From: Sweltsa coloradensis
Taxonomy: Eukaryota; Arthropoda; Insecta; Plecoptera; Chloroperlidae
Length of the DNA: 64,000 nucleotides
Reading direction: 5' to 3'
NCBI GenBank assembly: GCA_024449915.1
Contig: JAMZAV010000356.1
Location: forward strand, 372,001 to 436,000
The translations under genes were made by a program, and so were the position numbers. Shown here piece after piece: positions 22,590 through 34,675 of this stretch. Within the stretch, counting starts at the first letter, position 1, and each line of letters begins with the position of its first letter. The notes beneath the pieces are model-generated. The model saw only the letters and a list, made by a program, of their open reading frames with translations, did not search any database and had not been told where the DNA came from.

Positions 22590-23800
22590 TACATTAAAAT
22601 TTACTTAAGGTTCATTACAATTTATTATAATTCAAAACAATTAATTACTTATCAATACAAGTCATTACGTCTTTATACTCTTAATAACGTTTTAAAGTAT
22701 ATTCATCGAGTTTCAATACAATTTATTACATTTTAATACTATTTATTACGTTTTATACGAATCATTACGTTTAAGTATAATTCATTATGCGTCAATTCAA
22801 TTTATTACGTTTCAATACAGCAAATTGCGTTTCAATCAATTTCATTTAGTTTCAATACAAGTCATTGAGTTTCAATTCAATTTATTTTTTCAACACGAAT
22901 TATTACGTTTCAATACAATTCATTTTGTTTTAATACATTTTCTTACGTTTCAATACAATTTATTACGTTTCAATCAGTTTCATTTAGTTTCAATACAATT
23001 TATTATGTTTTTATACGAATTATTACGATTCAATACAATTCATTACGTTTTAATATATTGTTTTCCTTTCAATACAATTCATAACTTTCTATATAGTTTG
23101 TTATGTTTCATTTCAATTTATTACCTATCAATTCATTTAGTTACGTTTTAATAAAATTTATTACTTTTCAATACAATTTATTACGTTTAAATGCAATTTA
23201 TTACGTTTCAATACAAGTTATAACGTTTAAATACAATTCATTACATTTCAATTTATCATGCCGTTTCAATACAATTCATTTTGTTTCAATGCAATTCATT
23301 ACATTTCAATACTTCAATACATTTCAAAACATTTCATTACAAAATATTTCAATTCATTACGTTCTATTACAATTGATTATGTTCCAATACAATTTATTAC
23401 GTTTCAATACGAATCATTATGTTTTAATACAATTCATTTCGTTTCAATTACGTTTCATTACATTTCATTATGTTAACAATACAATTTCTTACGTTTTAAT
23501 ACGAATCATTACATTTCAATAAAATTCATTACGTTTCAAGTTAATTTATTACGTAACAAAACAATTTATTACGTGTTAATACGAATCATTACATTTCAAT
23601 TCGTTTCAATACGTTGCAATACGTTTCAATAAGTTTCATTACATTTCATTACGTTTCATAACAATGCATTACGTTTCAATAAAATTTATTACGTTTTAAT
23701 ATGAATCATTAAATTTGAATACATTTCAGTATGTTTACATATCGTTACATTTCATTACCTTTCATTAAGGTTCATAACGTTTCATTATGTTTCTTTCATC
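22590..23800. repeat. degenerate decamer minisatellite, right block
   Basis: About 1.2 kb of TTTCAATACA / ATTTATTACG / ATTCATTACG units. Often they combine into a 20-base higher-order step (GTTTCAATAC + AATTTATTAC). It is the same family as 20300-20590 but more mixed. A last degenerate ~102-bp-type unit (ATCAGATCACTC, then TGAACAATCTGC) follows at 23806-23875. Confidence 0.85.
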
Positions 23801-24849
23801 GTCATACTATCAGATCACTCGCCCCTCCTTCCCTCTCCTGCCATGAACAATCTGCACTCAGTCCACACATTGCAATGCACCTTCATTAGTTTTGTTAACT
23901 TCCACCCGGTCCTGACTTACGGCGCGAGTATAAAGTAAAAGAACAGAGCGCACTGCACCTTACATCATTACTCTCGTTGTGAAGGGAAATAAACGTCACT
24001 GCTTTCTGAAACTCTCCTCATTCTCAAGATCCCACTCCAATAAATCTTCCACTAGACGTCGTAACATCCTTTTTGTCGACCTGGGAATATTTCTTTCGCA
24101 TTAGAAACCTCTTCCATTCTCTTACGCAGCTTTAAAACAAGGCACCATCATTCTTAAGTAAATTCCCAAGCCTTCTGTCACTTAAGATATTATCTTAGCC
24201 GCAACGAATTTGTCATCCCACTGACAGAAAAACACTTCAACAACGAAGAAAAAGCAAAAATCTTCGTTGGTTCTGATGTTATTCCATAAGAAGGCTCTTA
24301 AAATAAAAACTTCCAATAACTGAAAAAAAAACAGAAAGATACCACCAATTTAAAAATAGATTGTGGTGATTTACTTCTCACATGAACGTTTTGATCTTAA
24401 TCGAGACGATTAACCACAGAATGATCTATTATTCTATTAGGACTCAACAACACAATTATGTTTGGATTTGTGCATTTCAATATGTGTATACATTTCCATG
24501 AATCTTTTACATTTTTTTATATATTAAATATAAGCCTAATTTTTTAAAATGAAAGATAAGAAAAGATAAGCTCATCGATCAATTAGAGTACTTTCATAAA
24601 AATGTTTAGTGTTTTTAGTAACTGATTGTTGACATGGCATAAAAAACAATTTGTATTAATTTTTCAAACTTATGATGACAATCATTTGAAAGGTTGAATT
24701 GTTGTATTATTTTAGATCGAGTATCTCCTTAGTTAATAACCACTTAGATTATTGTTTGTGTTACAATTAGAAGTTTAAATGAATTCTTACATGTAGGGAA
24801 AATTGAGGGTATTTAGTGATAAATTTTTTTTAATATTCTAATTCAATAA

Positions 24850-25113
24850 AATATTCACCATGGAAATTACCTATTTTAGTGTGCAATGAATGCCCCTTTA
24901 TCAGGTGAATTAGATATGTTGGATAGGACAATTGTGAAAGGATATTCGATGGCTGTTTAACATACTTAATCCCTTGCATTTGCAAAAACGACTGAGGAAA
25001 ATCTCGGAAAAAACATACAGTCCGGATTGCCGGTCACGATAAGATTCGAACCCGGGGCCTCCCAAATCATAGTCAAGCGTTTAGCACTCCAGCCAACACT
25101 GTCGGTAACATTG
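24850..25113 (-). mobile_element. tRNA-derived SINE, family A (copy 4), beside a 3' splice site
   Basis: The left end ATGCCCCTTTATCAGGTG, the middle block TGAGGAAAATCTCGG and the head with GGTTCGAATCTTATC are recognisable on the minus strand. The head ends 57 bases before the acceptor of the last exon, so the branch point must lie in the short remaining interval. Confidence 0.75.
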
Positions 25114-25170
25114 TTCTTGAAGTTATCCCGGGCTCATTCAACCGTCCTTGACTTGTTTTCTGTGTTTCAG

Positions 25171-25808
25171 GCGTGGTGACCACAGCAGCCATGTTCGTCC
25201 CCGTGACTCTCCCCGTCCTAGCCGTCGCCCTAGCCACGTCCCTCGCTTCGGGCGCCTTCGTGTGCGGTCGGAGCATCTCGGGTCTGCACGACCGCGGCGT
25301 CCACGGCCAGACCCTCACCCTCCGCTCCTCCGAGGCGCGCACCCACTGGTTCGGCGTCCTCTCGTTCATCTTCGACTCTGCCGCTGCCACCACTTCGGTC
25401 GTCAAGGCAACCGCCGTTGTTGCCAGGTCGAAGAGGGCGCTCGGCGTGGTCGCGCAACTTGGCAACGCTGTCAAGCTCAGTGGCCAGACGGTCAAAGCGA
25501 TCAGAATGGCTAACTTCGTATCTACCATCGTAAAGAAGATCAACGACAAAGACGTCCTCTCAAGAATCGATCTTCTGTACCTCGTGGATGCTATTTACTT
25601 TTTCTGTAACGTGGACCTTTCTTTGGAAGAAGTCAGCTGTCTGGTTGTTTCGACCAACGATGTTGAGAAGGAGTTTGATATCTTTGAGGAGCTCTTTGAT
25701 CGTCACATGACCAAAACGGAGATGCAACAGATTGAAATGATTATGCAAATACTCGGACATTATGAACCAGATGGTTGCTTTGAAGATGAAGAGTCTACTG
25801 ATCTTTGA
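25171..25808 (+). CDS. DUF4781-like gene, last coding exon
   Basis: The acceptor is TTTTCTGTGTTTCAG|GC. Two bases complete the Gly codon begun in the previous exon, then 211 codons run to TGA (25806-25808). The joined protein has about 407 visible residues. The exon starts with a long hydrophobic Val/Ala/Leu segment (about residues 203-226) that could be a membrane or buried helix. CGRSISGLHDRG and HGQTLTLRSSEARTHWFG (about 227-257) follow, then an Ala/Val/Thr-rich helical region and an acidic C-terminus ending EDEESTDL. The GR-x-L-x-DRG-x-HG(Q/E)S/T pattern is again what I recall from DUF4781 proteins. The first 270 bases are strongly GC- and CpG-rich; the last 350 are not. A 158-codon frame on the opposite strand is a shadow. 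Confidence 0.85.
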
Positions 25809-25814
25809 CCAGGA

Positions 25815-25820
25815 AATAAA
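25815..25820 (+). terminator. polyadenylation signal AATAAA
   Basis: AATAAA lies six bases after the TGA. If used, the 3' UTR would be only about 25-40 nt, which is short but possible. No better signal was seen close downstream. Confidence 0.4.
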
Positions 25821-25829
25821 TACGAATCA

Positions 25830-28800
25830 TTGCCTTTTTTAGATTGACAGTAAAACAAGCCGAAAGAACTTCTCTACGCTAATGATAGATGGCATTAAAC
25901 TTGATCGGTCAAGTAAACTTTGGGTCAATTGACGCTCAAATCAAACGTTAAAAATGTTTTACTACTTAAATTATTGACAATTTCAAATGAGTTTCATTAC
26001 ATGAATGTATTTTTATTTAAATACTAAATCAACTTCATCAACTTGTACATCATCTCTGCTCTGATCAGTATTATCCTCATTTAACAAACCTTTCGTACAC
26101 ACAAGCTACGTAGTATTGTTGATTTGAGATTGATTTTATTACAACAAATAATAAGAATAATTAATATATATAACTTAGTTATCAGGTGTTAGGTTTTAAG
26201 CTTCTTTGCCTAATGTCTTTCACTCCTAAATGATTCTTCCACTGAGCGGCGAATCGACACTGTCCAAAACTAATTATTACTAATAAGTACTTTCATCATG
26301 TAAAATCAATCACTCTCTTTTCAATACGGAAATAGTTCAACTCAGATTAAACATGATCAATTACAGATTGCATTCAATTAAGAAGGGCGTTTACATTTTT
26401 TTAAATCAAAAAGTATTTAGTGAATCATAATTATTAGTTGTTCGAAATATTCTAGTTTTTTTAAGTCGGGATGTGTAAATCTTCTTGTATGTTGATCTCT
26501 TAGGCTATCACCACAGACCTGACGCCTCTGCCAGTGCAGTCTGCACGCCACTGTCCGCGCGCCGCAGCAAATCATAAACCTCGTCAATGATTGGCGTCGT
26601 CAACGGTTACGTCACAACACCCCCTCATTGTTATTCAAGAGATCCGGTTGTATTTAGGCTAATGTTCGGCTTCCGTGAGTTTAGTTGAGTTTAATGGAAA
26701 ACGATAAATTTCTTTAGGTGATGCAGAGATAGGTTTTCTACCAGGGTGGGTTGCCAACCCTGAGAGAGAAAAAAACGACCCTGACACAAAAGCGTTAATG
26801 GGAAGTTGTCATAAACACGAATACCTTCCCTGGGTTAGGCGACTGGGTGAATGTTTTAGATGCCAGCGAACTAACATGGTCATGCCAAAAACTGTTTTAA
26901 AAAGATGTTTCAAAGCAGTGGCTTAACGCTCCCAAAATGCACAACTTAATTTTAGTCATTAGTGGCAAATTAAAAAATGTTTTATGGTATTAAAACTTTG
27001 AAGGTGGATCAGACAACCTAATTAGTTGATAGCACTGAAATGTTGGCGAGGACTTGTTTACGAAAATTTAATTATTTCAAACTAAAATTTGGTTTTTAAT
27101 GTGAAACAAATATAACCTAATAATAACATTAATTTTCATGTTTTTGAAGTGTAAAAAGTTCTCAAAGTTAAAAATACCGCAAAAATTGATGATTGATCTA
27201 CAATAACTAATCTACGTAAAGTGCTTAATTAGCTGAGTAAATAACCCAGTATTCAAAATTTCACTAAGTATTAGACCTACCCATACATCATGAAAAACTG
27301 ATCGTTTATATTTTTTGTGATATTTATATCAGTATAACGAATATTTATTTTATTTGCCAATTCGATTGGGTGTACTCGATCGTCTATAATGACCAAACCC
27401 TTAGTTTTGCGCCAAGGTTTCCTGAGAACGAGGTAATGACAGGTTATGAAGCTTGGCAGACATTCTCAACCATAAATTCATAAAAGATAATTATTGTTCG
27501 TGTTGGCGACTGAGCCACGATGAAATATCTCCTGATGAGGAAACTAAGTTTGCTCGTAAAACCACATTGCAACACTCTTAAACTTCGCAGTGTACTTGGT
27601 ATTCACGATTCAAACAGACGTTAAACCAGGAAGTTGAAACAGTAAAAAAGTTAAGAAAAGAGTTAACTTTTTAAAAGAAATATAGAGAGATAGCATGCAG
27701 CTTATGGGATTTGGAAAACACTGTCACTCTAGGGAAAGAAAAGCCAGAAGAAAAGAAAAGCTGATATAAAGGTAGGCTACAAGAATTGAGAATGTGAAAG
27801 AGTTTCCAATATGGAGAGATCTTCATTCACTTCTGAACACCGTTCTTGATAAGTTTCAAATTTAGTGTCGTTATACAATTATATTTTTGACACTGGCTTG
27901 CATTTTCTCGCTGTGCAATAATGTGTGTCAAATTTTATGGAAAAATTTAATGAAATGTATTTCATTTACAAAAGTGAACATCACCTAATCAACTTTTCAC
28001 CAGTTTTGTATTTTATAACCTCATTTCCCCCCCCCCCTTCATTCATCTTTGACTTTAAGCCGTTTTTTATATATTCTTTTGTTATTCAATTTTTTCTTGT
28101 TTGTATTTGTTGTAAACATTTAATTTAATTTTATCGTACTGTCATATAGGTATTAATCATTTGTATGTGTAACGTATTGTATTGTTTTGAATAGTATATT
28201 TTTGAATTGTTCAGATTTAGTTATACCTAACACTTGTGGGTTTTGATACCTGTTGTTAGAGATAAATAAATAAATATCTAGATACATGTTTTGATAATAG
28301 TGTGAGGTTTGAAAAAGAACTCTACACCAGATGTAAACATTTATTAGTATATTAAGTTTTATTAAGTTTATTAAAGACATGTTTAGTTAATTGTTACCAA
28401 ATTTCAGGATTGCGGCCTGTCTTTGCCTACGAACTTCAGAATTCGCGCCTAATATTTTAACCCAGGGATATCTAGACACATAATTCACTGTTCTCAGTTA
28501 CTGCAGATAACTCCAGTGTTGTGAACTAAAACAAAACATATTATTTAATGATGTTTTCTTCCCTGCTAATAGTTTAACTTTAGTAATTAAGAGATTTAAG
28601 TTTTAAGTGGTTTCAGCTGTTACCAAACGATTAAACTGCAAGGTTAACTTAGAGCTACTTACAATGTTTGTAATTAACTGACTGCTCTTTCAACCACAGA
28701 ACTATTAACATGAATTCAATGATTTAAATGCGGTACTTAATTTAATTCAGCTCCTCTGTCGGAGACCTTCAAAATTTGAATGTAATTCAAATAATTTCTA

Positions 28801-29740
28801 ATTTCTATTTAAAAGTGTCTGTTGGCAATTATAATAACATTCTTATTTTTTTATAAGGAAGACAAATTTATTTTTTTAAAGAGAATAATACACATTATTG
28901 GGTACTGCCACATTATTTTTATTTATCACATGAACTAATTATAAATAAGATTTGTCATTTCATATTTTACTTGATTTTTTTTAAAGACATAAAAAAGCTT
29001 ATACAAATTAGTAATATATATTTTCTTCCCGCGTCAACTCCCGTAAAGCATGACGTCACTATCTCGTAGACTCTCGCATCTAGCGTTAAATTACTTCGAG
29101 ATTGTTTGTCTTGTAAATAGATGCTGTTATATTGTGTCGTTAATCTTAGTTTTTGCGCGATTTATACTTTACCTTAAAGTTTTTCAAGCACTAATATTTT
29201 ACAACACCTTGAATTAGGTTGGGAAAGACTTAGATTAATCTTCAATGTTAACAATGTAGAGCACACAACTTCGAAGGCAATTATTAACAAGATATTTTAG
29301 TATGATAAATTAGGATATAGCTAAGTTTTAAGTTTTTAAGTTTTTTTAATAACACATTATTTTAAAAAAATAGGTAGGTAAACTTGCAATGTTATCCCGC
29401 ATATAAACGATTGTCTGAAATATGATCTTTGGTAATGTGTAAAATTCTTATATTTATAATTTCAATAAAAGATTCGCCGATTCATTTTTTTTTTGAATAA
29501 TTTTATGGAAAAAACTTAATATAGCGCTGCATGTGTAACCTATTTGTAACTTCCATATATACTGAACAGCTTTTGTCTATTTATAAAATGTTGAATAAAT
29601 TACTGATTATTACAGTAAAATGTAAACGGAAGATAAAATCTCATGGTTCTGGTAATATAATGTATTTATAATTCGTAGTGAATGGCATTTTTTCTCAAAT
29701 CGATATATAAATGACCGTTCCAAAACGTATTTCCGATACA
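25830..29740. other. largely unique AT-rich intergenic or intronic stretch
   Basis: No convincing exon, tRNA-like block or long repeat was found in 3.9 kb. One promoter-like patch (26500-26700) is listed separately. Long open frames here are AT-rich noise. Confidence 0.45.
26500..26700 (+). promoter_or_regulatory. promoter-like GC-richer patch
   Basis: The patch contains GCGCGCCGCAG, an inverted CCAAT (GATTGGCG), a CRE-like TTACGTCAC at about 26610, a TATTTAGG TATA-like box near 26650, and a possible start region with TTCCGTGAGTTTAGT. No exon follows that I can defend. The clustering resembles a Pol II promoter. Confidence 0.25.
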
Positions 29741-29775
29741 TTTGCATAGGTAAATATGCAGAGTTCTCTTAGGGG

Positions 29776-29812
29776 TGATGGGCGAGGGGAGGGAGTAGGA
29801 GGGGGGGGGGTA
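29776..29812 (+). other. G-rich tract, G-quadruplex candidate
   Basis: GGG, GGGG, GGG, GG and a G10 run occur within 37 bases on the plus strand, at the edge of a GC-richer segment (29760-30070). Confidence 0.5.
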
Positions 29813-30194
29813 ATTCCCCACCCTATCGATCCGGCCTTGGCCCAGTGCCCAGGACAAAGAAGGTGGAAGGAAGGTGGTCGCTAACTTTCACTGCATTGCG
29901 AAGGTGAGCGCGCTTTGAAGTCAGAAACTCCAGTCGACGAGTTAGACGGAGCGGAAGATCAGGGGAGCAGGTTGACTGAGGAGGTATTTTCAACTCGCTG
30001 GGCCCGGGATTGTAAGGACCACTGTTGACAAGGGACTTTGAATTGCCTCCGTTATCCGCAACCCGGCCAGATTATTATAATGACCGAAAACATTTACGGT
30101 AAATAAAAAATGCAAGAACATATTTTTTAAGAAAACTGTTTTGCAAGTTAAAATTTATACTCAAGGAATTTTGTATAGTGGTCCCAACGAAAGA

Positions 30195-30330
30195 ATGCGG
30201 ATATTCCTAGTGTTTTCCCAAATAACAACGTTGTCACTCGTCGGAGCTCAGGCGTGGGTTATCCACACGGAGGAACTCCTGGATCTAGGCACAGATATTT
30301 TGCTTAAAAATAATATAAAAAAATTTTGGA
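30195..30330 (+). other. short signal-peptide-like open frame
   Basis: From ATG 30195 the frame encodes MRIFLVF, a hydrophobic stretch and SLVGAQA, a textbook secretion leader with a plausible cleavage after AQA. About 24 further residues (WVIHTEELLDLG...) follow before it enters a SINE-D copy. No good donor site follows, and no homologue is recognised. It may be chance or a first coding exon. Confidence 0.15.
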
Positions 30331-30690
30331 GTCTGCCCCCAGTTAATACTGATTTTCAGTGGGAGACTTTCCAATCAAGCGACCAAGCCAACCGTACAGG
30401 CCCGACGCAATGACGAGGAGCGATACCAACCCAGATCGTATTTTTTATAGAACATATAGTCGAATCAGGGTATGGCCGTGCGAAACCCGCGAATCAAGAC
30501 CAGAACAAATTCCGATTCAGAACAACTCTGAAATATTTTTAGAACTTCGTTGCTTAGAGCTTCCAAAGTCACTGATTTACAAACTCCTAACGAAAAATGT
30601 GGCTTAAGCCCAATTTCAGGTAAAAAAACTTTCACTTCTGGAATACGCACCGCACCGTTCTGCATTGGAAGCGATACGCTTTTATCACAT
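30310..30690 (-). mobile_element. SINE family D, degraded copy
   Basis: Recognisable blocks in order are GACTTTCC, AGCGACCAAGCCAACCG, GGCCCGACGCAATGACGAG, AACCCGCGAATCAAG, TTTACAAACTCCTAACG, and a damaged tRNA-like end with TTCTGCATTGGAAGCGATACG. The B box has been lost. Confidence 0.65.
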
Positions 30691-31261
30691 TTTAAATACC
30701 AAATATATTGTCTTTCATTTACCAAAGGCGACATCATTTACGCGTAACATAGTGCTCGCAGTGTTTCGTTAAATTTTGCAAAAATCTGATTTGATTATTT
30801 AATGTATTAAAAGAGAAAGTGCATATGATACACTTGCAACTATTTACGTATTTATAAACTTGAATGCAGCATCGATGCTTATTTATCAAATAAATGCTAA
30901 AAGTATATACAAAATGTACTCTCTTTTAAAACTAATTTTATTATCAAATTACATTTTTTGTTAATGCATGTTATTCTTAAACAGTTTCTTGTTTATCAAT
31001 TTTAACTTACAGAACAGTTTTCTTATATACTAATAAAATGACAAATAGATTAGACAAAATAATTGAACATAATATATTAAAAATAGCAAATCTCACTATA
31101 AGGCTATATACCAGTATTAACATAACGAAAGATTAACTATTAAATGATTTGTGATGTGTCTAATTTACTATAGAAAGTCTGAAGCAGATATGCTATTAAA
31201 CTAGAAATATATTAACAAAGTTCTGACAGTTACTTGTAGTAAAACTTAAATAAAAAATAAA

Positions 31262-31668
31262 AAATAAATTCGTATTTAGAGTCTACCACTCAGTTATATA
31301 ACTGATTTTCAAATGGAGACTTTAAATCAAAGCGACCAAGCCAACCCTGCAGGCCCCGACGCAATCGACGAGTGAGCGATAACCAACCAAACATATATAT
31401 TGTTTTAAAAGGAAATATAGCAATCAGTGGTGTGGACAGTGCAAAAACCCGCGAATCAACTCCAGTATCAACAAGGCCGATTAAGAACAACTTTGAATTT
31501 ATTGTGCCTCGTTGCTAGGACGCCTCTAAAGTCACCGTTTACAAATTCCTTAGCAAAGAACTAATGGACTTAAGTCCAAATCCGAAGTTAGAAGCGGGTT
31601 TCGAACCCTGGACCTTCTGCATTGGAAAAAGAGAAACTAACCACAAGACCAACGAGTCACACAATGAT
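31262..31668 (-). mobile_element. SINE family D, near full copy
   Basis: On the minus strand a tRNA-like head at about 31595-31668 carries B box GGTTTCGAACCC (shifted form GGGTTCGAAACC) and a loop resembling TTCCAAT. It is followed by ATGGACTTAAGTCC, TTTACAAATTCC, CTAGGACGC, AACCCGCGAATCAAC and GCCCCGACGCAATCGACGAG. It ends with ACTGATTTTCA, GTAGACTCTAAATACGAATT. Compare the better copy at 61388-61795. Confidence 0.8.
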
Positions 31669-32059
31669 TGCCAAACATTTATGGTCCACAGTCATTTTCA
31701 CGGTATCAAAACACAGGCCCTCGCGTCAGGTATGCAGAGCCTCATATTTGCATAGCAGAGAAAACCACAAAAAACAAAGGTTACACACGAACAAATTTCA
31801 ACTCTTAGGGAACAAAGGTTCCCAAGGGTTGTGCACCTGAGGGATAATTTAAACGAGACAAAACGCAATGCGACACAAGGAATAAAAACAAACTGCAGCC
31901 ACAGAGAACTACAATCACAAAGTCAATTAGAACGGTTCGCACAACGAGACGGTGTGTAATGGCATTCCCTTGCCGTAGAGTTTACAATGGGGAGAATATA
32001 CACAGCCTGGCTGAATGTAGGACAAACATTTGTTCGTAAAATAAAAGGGTGAAAAACCA

Positions 32060-32140
32060 CGCTAGAGTTGAATTCAAGCAACTTTGAATGACCTTTTGAC
32101 ACTTTCTCGGCGGCCATTTCGCATGTGGACCACAACAAAA
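32060..32140 (-). repeat. dispersed repeat J (pair with 35755-35860)
   Basis: TTGAATTCAAGCAACTTTGA, TGACCTTTTGACA and CTCGGCGGCCATTT are mirrored at 35755-35860 as AAATGGCCGCCGAGAACTGT, CAAAAGGTCG and TGAATTCAACTCTAG. The family is unassigned. Confidence 0.6.
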
Positions 32141-32164
32141 TTTTGGGTCAATTCAAAGCATTAG

Positions 32165-34140
32165 TCTTTATCTAATAAACGACATATAAAATGATGTTAA
32201 TAATCTCTAAGGAAAAAATTATTTTTTTAAAAGTTATTTTATTAGGCTATACACATTCAATTGATTTAAAACAAATAAATAAAACCATTTGTTACATCAA
32301 CAATTGAGATATGATAAATATCACCCTTTTTTATCATCAATTCGTCATCTCACAAGTGGTTAATCAGAAAGCTACGCTTAAATTTTTAAATTAAGGTTAT
32401 ATTTGTTTGGAATTATTGAATGTATCGTTGTTTGTAATGTGTATCACTTGTACATCATTATTCACCATCACATTAAATATATTGTATGAACAATTGTTTT
32501 ATATTGGAAGATGTAAAGTGTTTAATTTTTTTACTGTGCTGTTCTTTATGTAATATACGTTTTTGTTTGTATAATATAAAACGTCAGGAATGCTGTATTC
32601 AGTTGTTATTAATACAGTAATGTCACATACAATCCTCGCTCCGAGTTCTAAACGTGATTCCAGCCGCTTGAAACTTATCTCCATAGCTTTGCATTAACAC
32701 AATACACGGCCCCTGGGAGACACTCGCATGTGTATCGCTCTGTATTCACACCCGCCGTGGAATCTAGTTGTAACTCTTTACCACCCTCCCATGCACCCAC
32801 TTCACAGGGAGAGAAGCGAGCTACCGTGCAAAGTGCCTTGGAAATGCACGCGAGTGCAATTATAGACCTCACAAGAAAATGTAATTGTTTCGTTTTAGGC
32901 GTTAAATGTCGAGGAAAGATGGCTAAAATGTTGTATGAATGAGAGAAGAAATTGAATATAGAAATCCAAATATAGTTTTTTTTGACAGGGGATAACCTTC
33001 CTATAAACCATAACAATTTTGGACAGTTATATAATTATAAATTTATTGGACAATTATTTAATTATTTGGACAAGCCAGGAGTAAAATTGAATTTAAAAAA
33101 AAGAACGGTTTTAATTGATTCATTGCGAATGAAGATTTTCTAACTGCCAAATGTGTCTTATTCCCCATCTAAAATCTATTAATTCTTGGCTTTGAAATTT
33201 TGATTTAATAATAATTTCACAACATTAATGATATCCAATGACGCACAAAAATAATAAACCATAGATTGTAAGTGTGTGTATGGCTTTCATTCTGACAAAT
33301 TGATTCATGGTAAAATTCTACTGTTATTGGCAGAGCAATTGATGTTCAAAATAATTCTTGTTATGTGTGCAATTGAGGGCACTAGCAATATTGAGAAAAT
33401 TTTGGGGGGGAATTCGTAATGTTATTAGAGTATTTTAAACAAAATTGAGCACACTTCTGCAATTCTTTGGTTTGGAACCTTTTATAATAGTTTTGGAATA
33501 ATGATTTCATCTTCCACCTGAAACCACTGCATTGAATTCATAAATCAAGTGTCTGAAAAGTCTGGAGAGAGACAGTTCGCAGTCGTTTAAATCACCTGGC
33601 GGGAAAGGTAACAAGGAAAAGGTGGAGCAACAACTAAAAAGTGTTCGAAATTTCAAACCGCTTCCCGAGGTTTTGATTGGCCCGTGGAGAGCGCAAGAGA
33701 GATGATATATCACAGGGTGGACGTGTAGCACTCGAGACATCTCGGGCGGCGGTGGATTACATAGGGGGCTCCGAGCAACAACGACCTAAGAGACGTGATT
33801 CTGATGAGAACTTGATTCTGACTAATATTTTATAAATTTGTTAAAATAAGAGTCAAGTACAACACAAGTATAATTCTTCATAGACCATATAATATATAAA
33901 CTATGAAACGCTCTGTTGGACGCGTTGATAAGCGAGCACGTGCTATAGCTAGACCCACATTGCATCCACCGCCATCTAGAGGACCTTGACTCCTTGGGAA
34001 AACTATTTAATTAAACTCTTTGTTGACAAATAATACACTCTTCCTCGAAAGTATTTTGATTACTTCTAGGTGGCAGTGCATTAGAAACTTCGCGCGTCTT
34101 TTCGTTGTCATGGCAACGTTACTTTTGTTATAATGTAATT
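32165..34140. other. unique AT-rich stretch
   Basis: The GC-richer patches at 32700-32850 and 33580-33790 contain no frame with recognisable features. A 113-codon minus-strand frame at 32675-33016 shows no domain or splice context. Otherwise I see nothing. Confidence 0.4.
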
Positions 34141-34149
34141 TATCGGATC

Positions 34150-34450
34150 AAAATAAAATTAACATATTCGTGACCGGACGGACATTCTAAATGATTTGGC
34201 CATCTCAGGTTTTGTCGCCGTTTAGTTTGAAAAAAAAACTTTCGATTAACTTTAATGTAACTTTTTAACTTTTTGAACGATTTTGCCACAAAAACTAATG
34301 GCATTCAATCGAGAACAAAGCTTGCGGATGGTGAAAATTTCAACTCGATCCGAGCCTCCGTTCGAACGTTATCGCGAGACATACAAAAAAAAAAAAGTGA
34401 CTATTTTTTCCGGCAGAGTCAAATGGAAACGCTCGCTTCGCTCGCTTAAA
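34150..34450. repeat. possible diverged relative of the foldback arms
   Basis: It ends with GAAACGCTCGCTTCGCTCGC, the same CGCTTCGCTCGCT signature that marks the inner arm ends of the 37-40 kb foldback. Upstream sequence resembles the AACTTTTT/ATGGTGAAAATTTCAAC blocks of that group only loosely. Confidence 0.35.
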
Positions 34451-34675
34451 TATAATATATAAATAAAGTAAAAATTAAAATATCCTTGTTATACCTACAA
34501 ACTAACAGATAATAATGGTGCCACTTTTAATGATTGTGCATGCTTGATCGTGTATTCCACTACCATTTAATTTACAAACAGCGTTTAATACAAACCAAAG
34601 CACTGAATGTGGTCATGCCAGAATAAAAATGACTGTCGAAGAAAAAGGCTTAAAGTATTTTTTATTTATACAAAA

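Larger units (their letters stand above)
20238..25170 (+). other. 4.9-kb intron filled with satellite and SINE
   Basis: It is bounded by GTGAGT and TGTGTTTCAG with matching splice phase (one base left, two bases right, forming a Gly codon). Contents in order: decamer minisatellite, ~102-bp tandem array, second decamer minisatellite, unique sequence (about 23880-24850), then a SINE-A copy ending 57 bases before the acceptor. Confidence 0.8.

Noticed and set aside
20309..23522. Many overlapping 60-139-codon frames on both strands
   Set aside because: They follow the 10-bp and ~102-bp repeat periods; unit-length drift breaks every frame and there is no start or splice context.
25073..25549. 158-codon minus-strand open frame opposite the last exon
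   Set aside because: Shadow of the GC-rich coding strand; it continues into the SINE-A copy, and the plus frame has matching splice phases and conserved-looking blocks.
32675..33016. 113-codon minus-strand open frame
   Set aside because: No domain, no splice context, mixed composition; probably chance.
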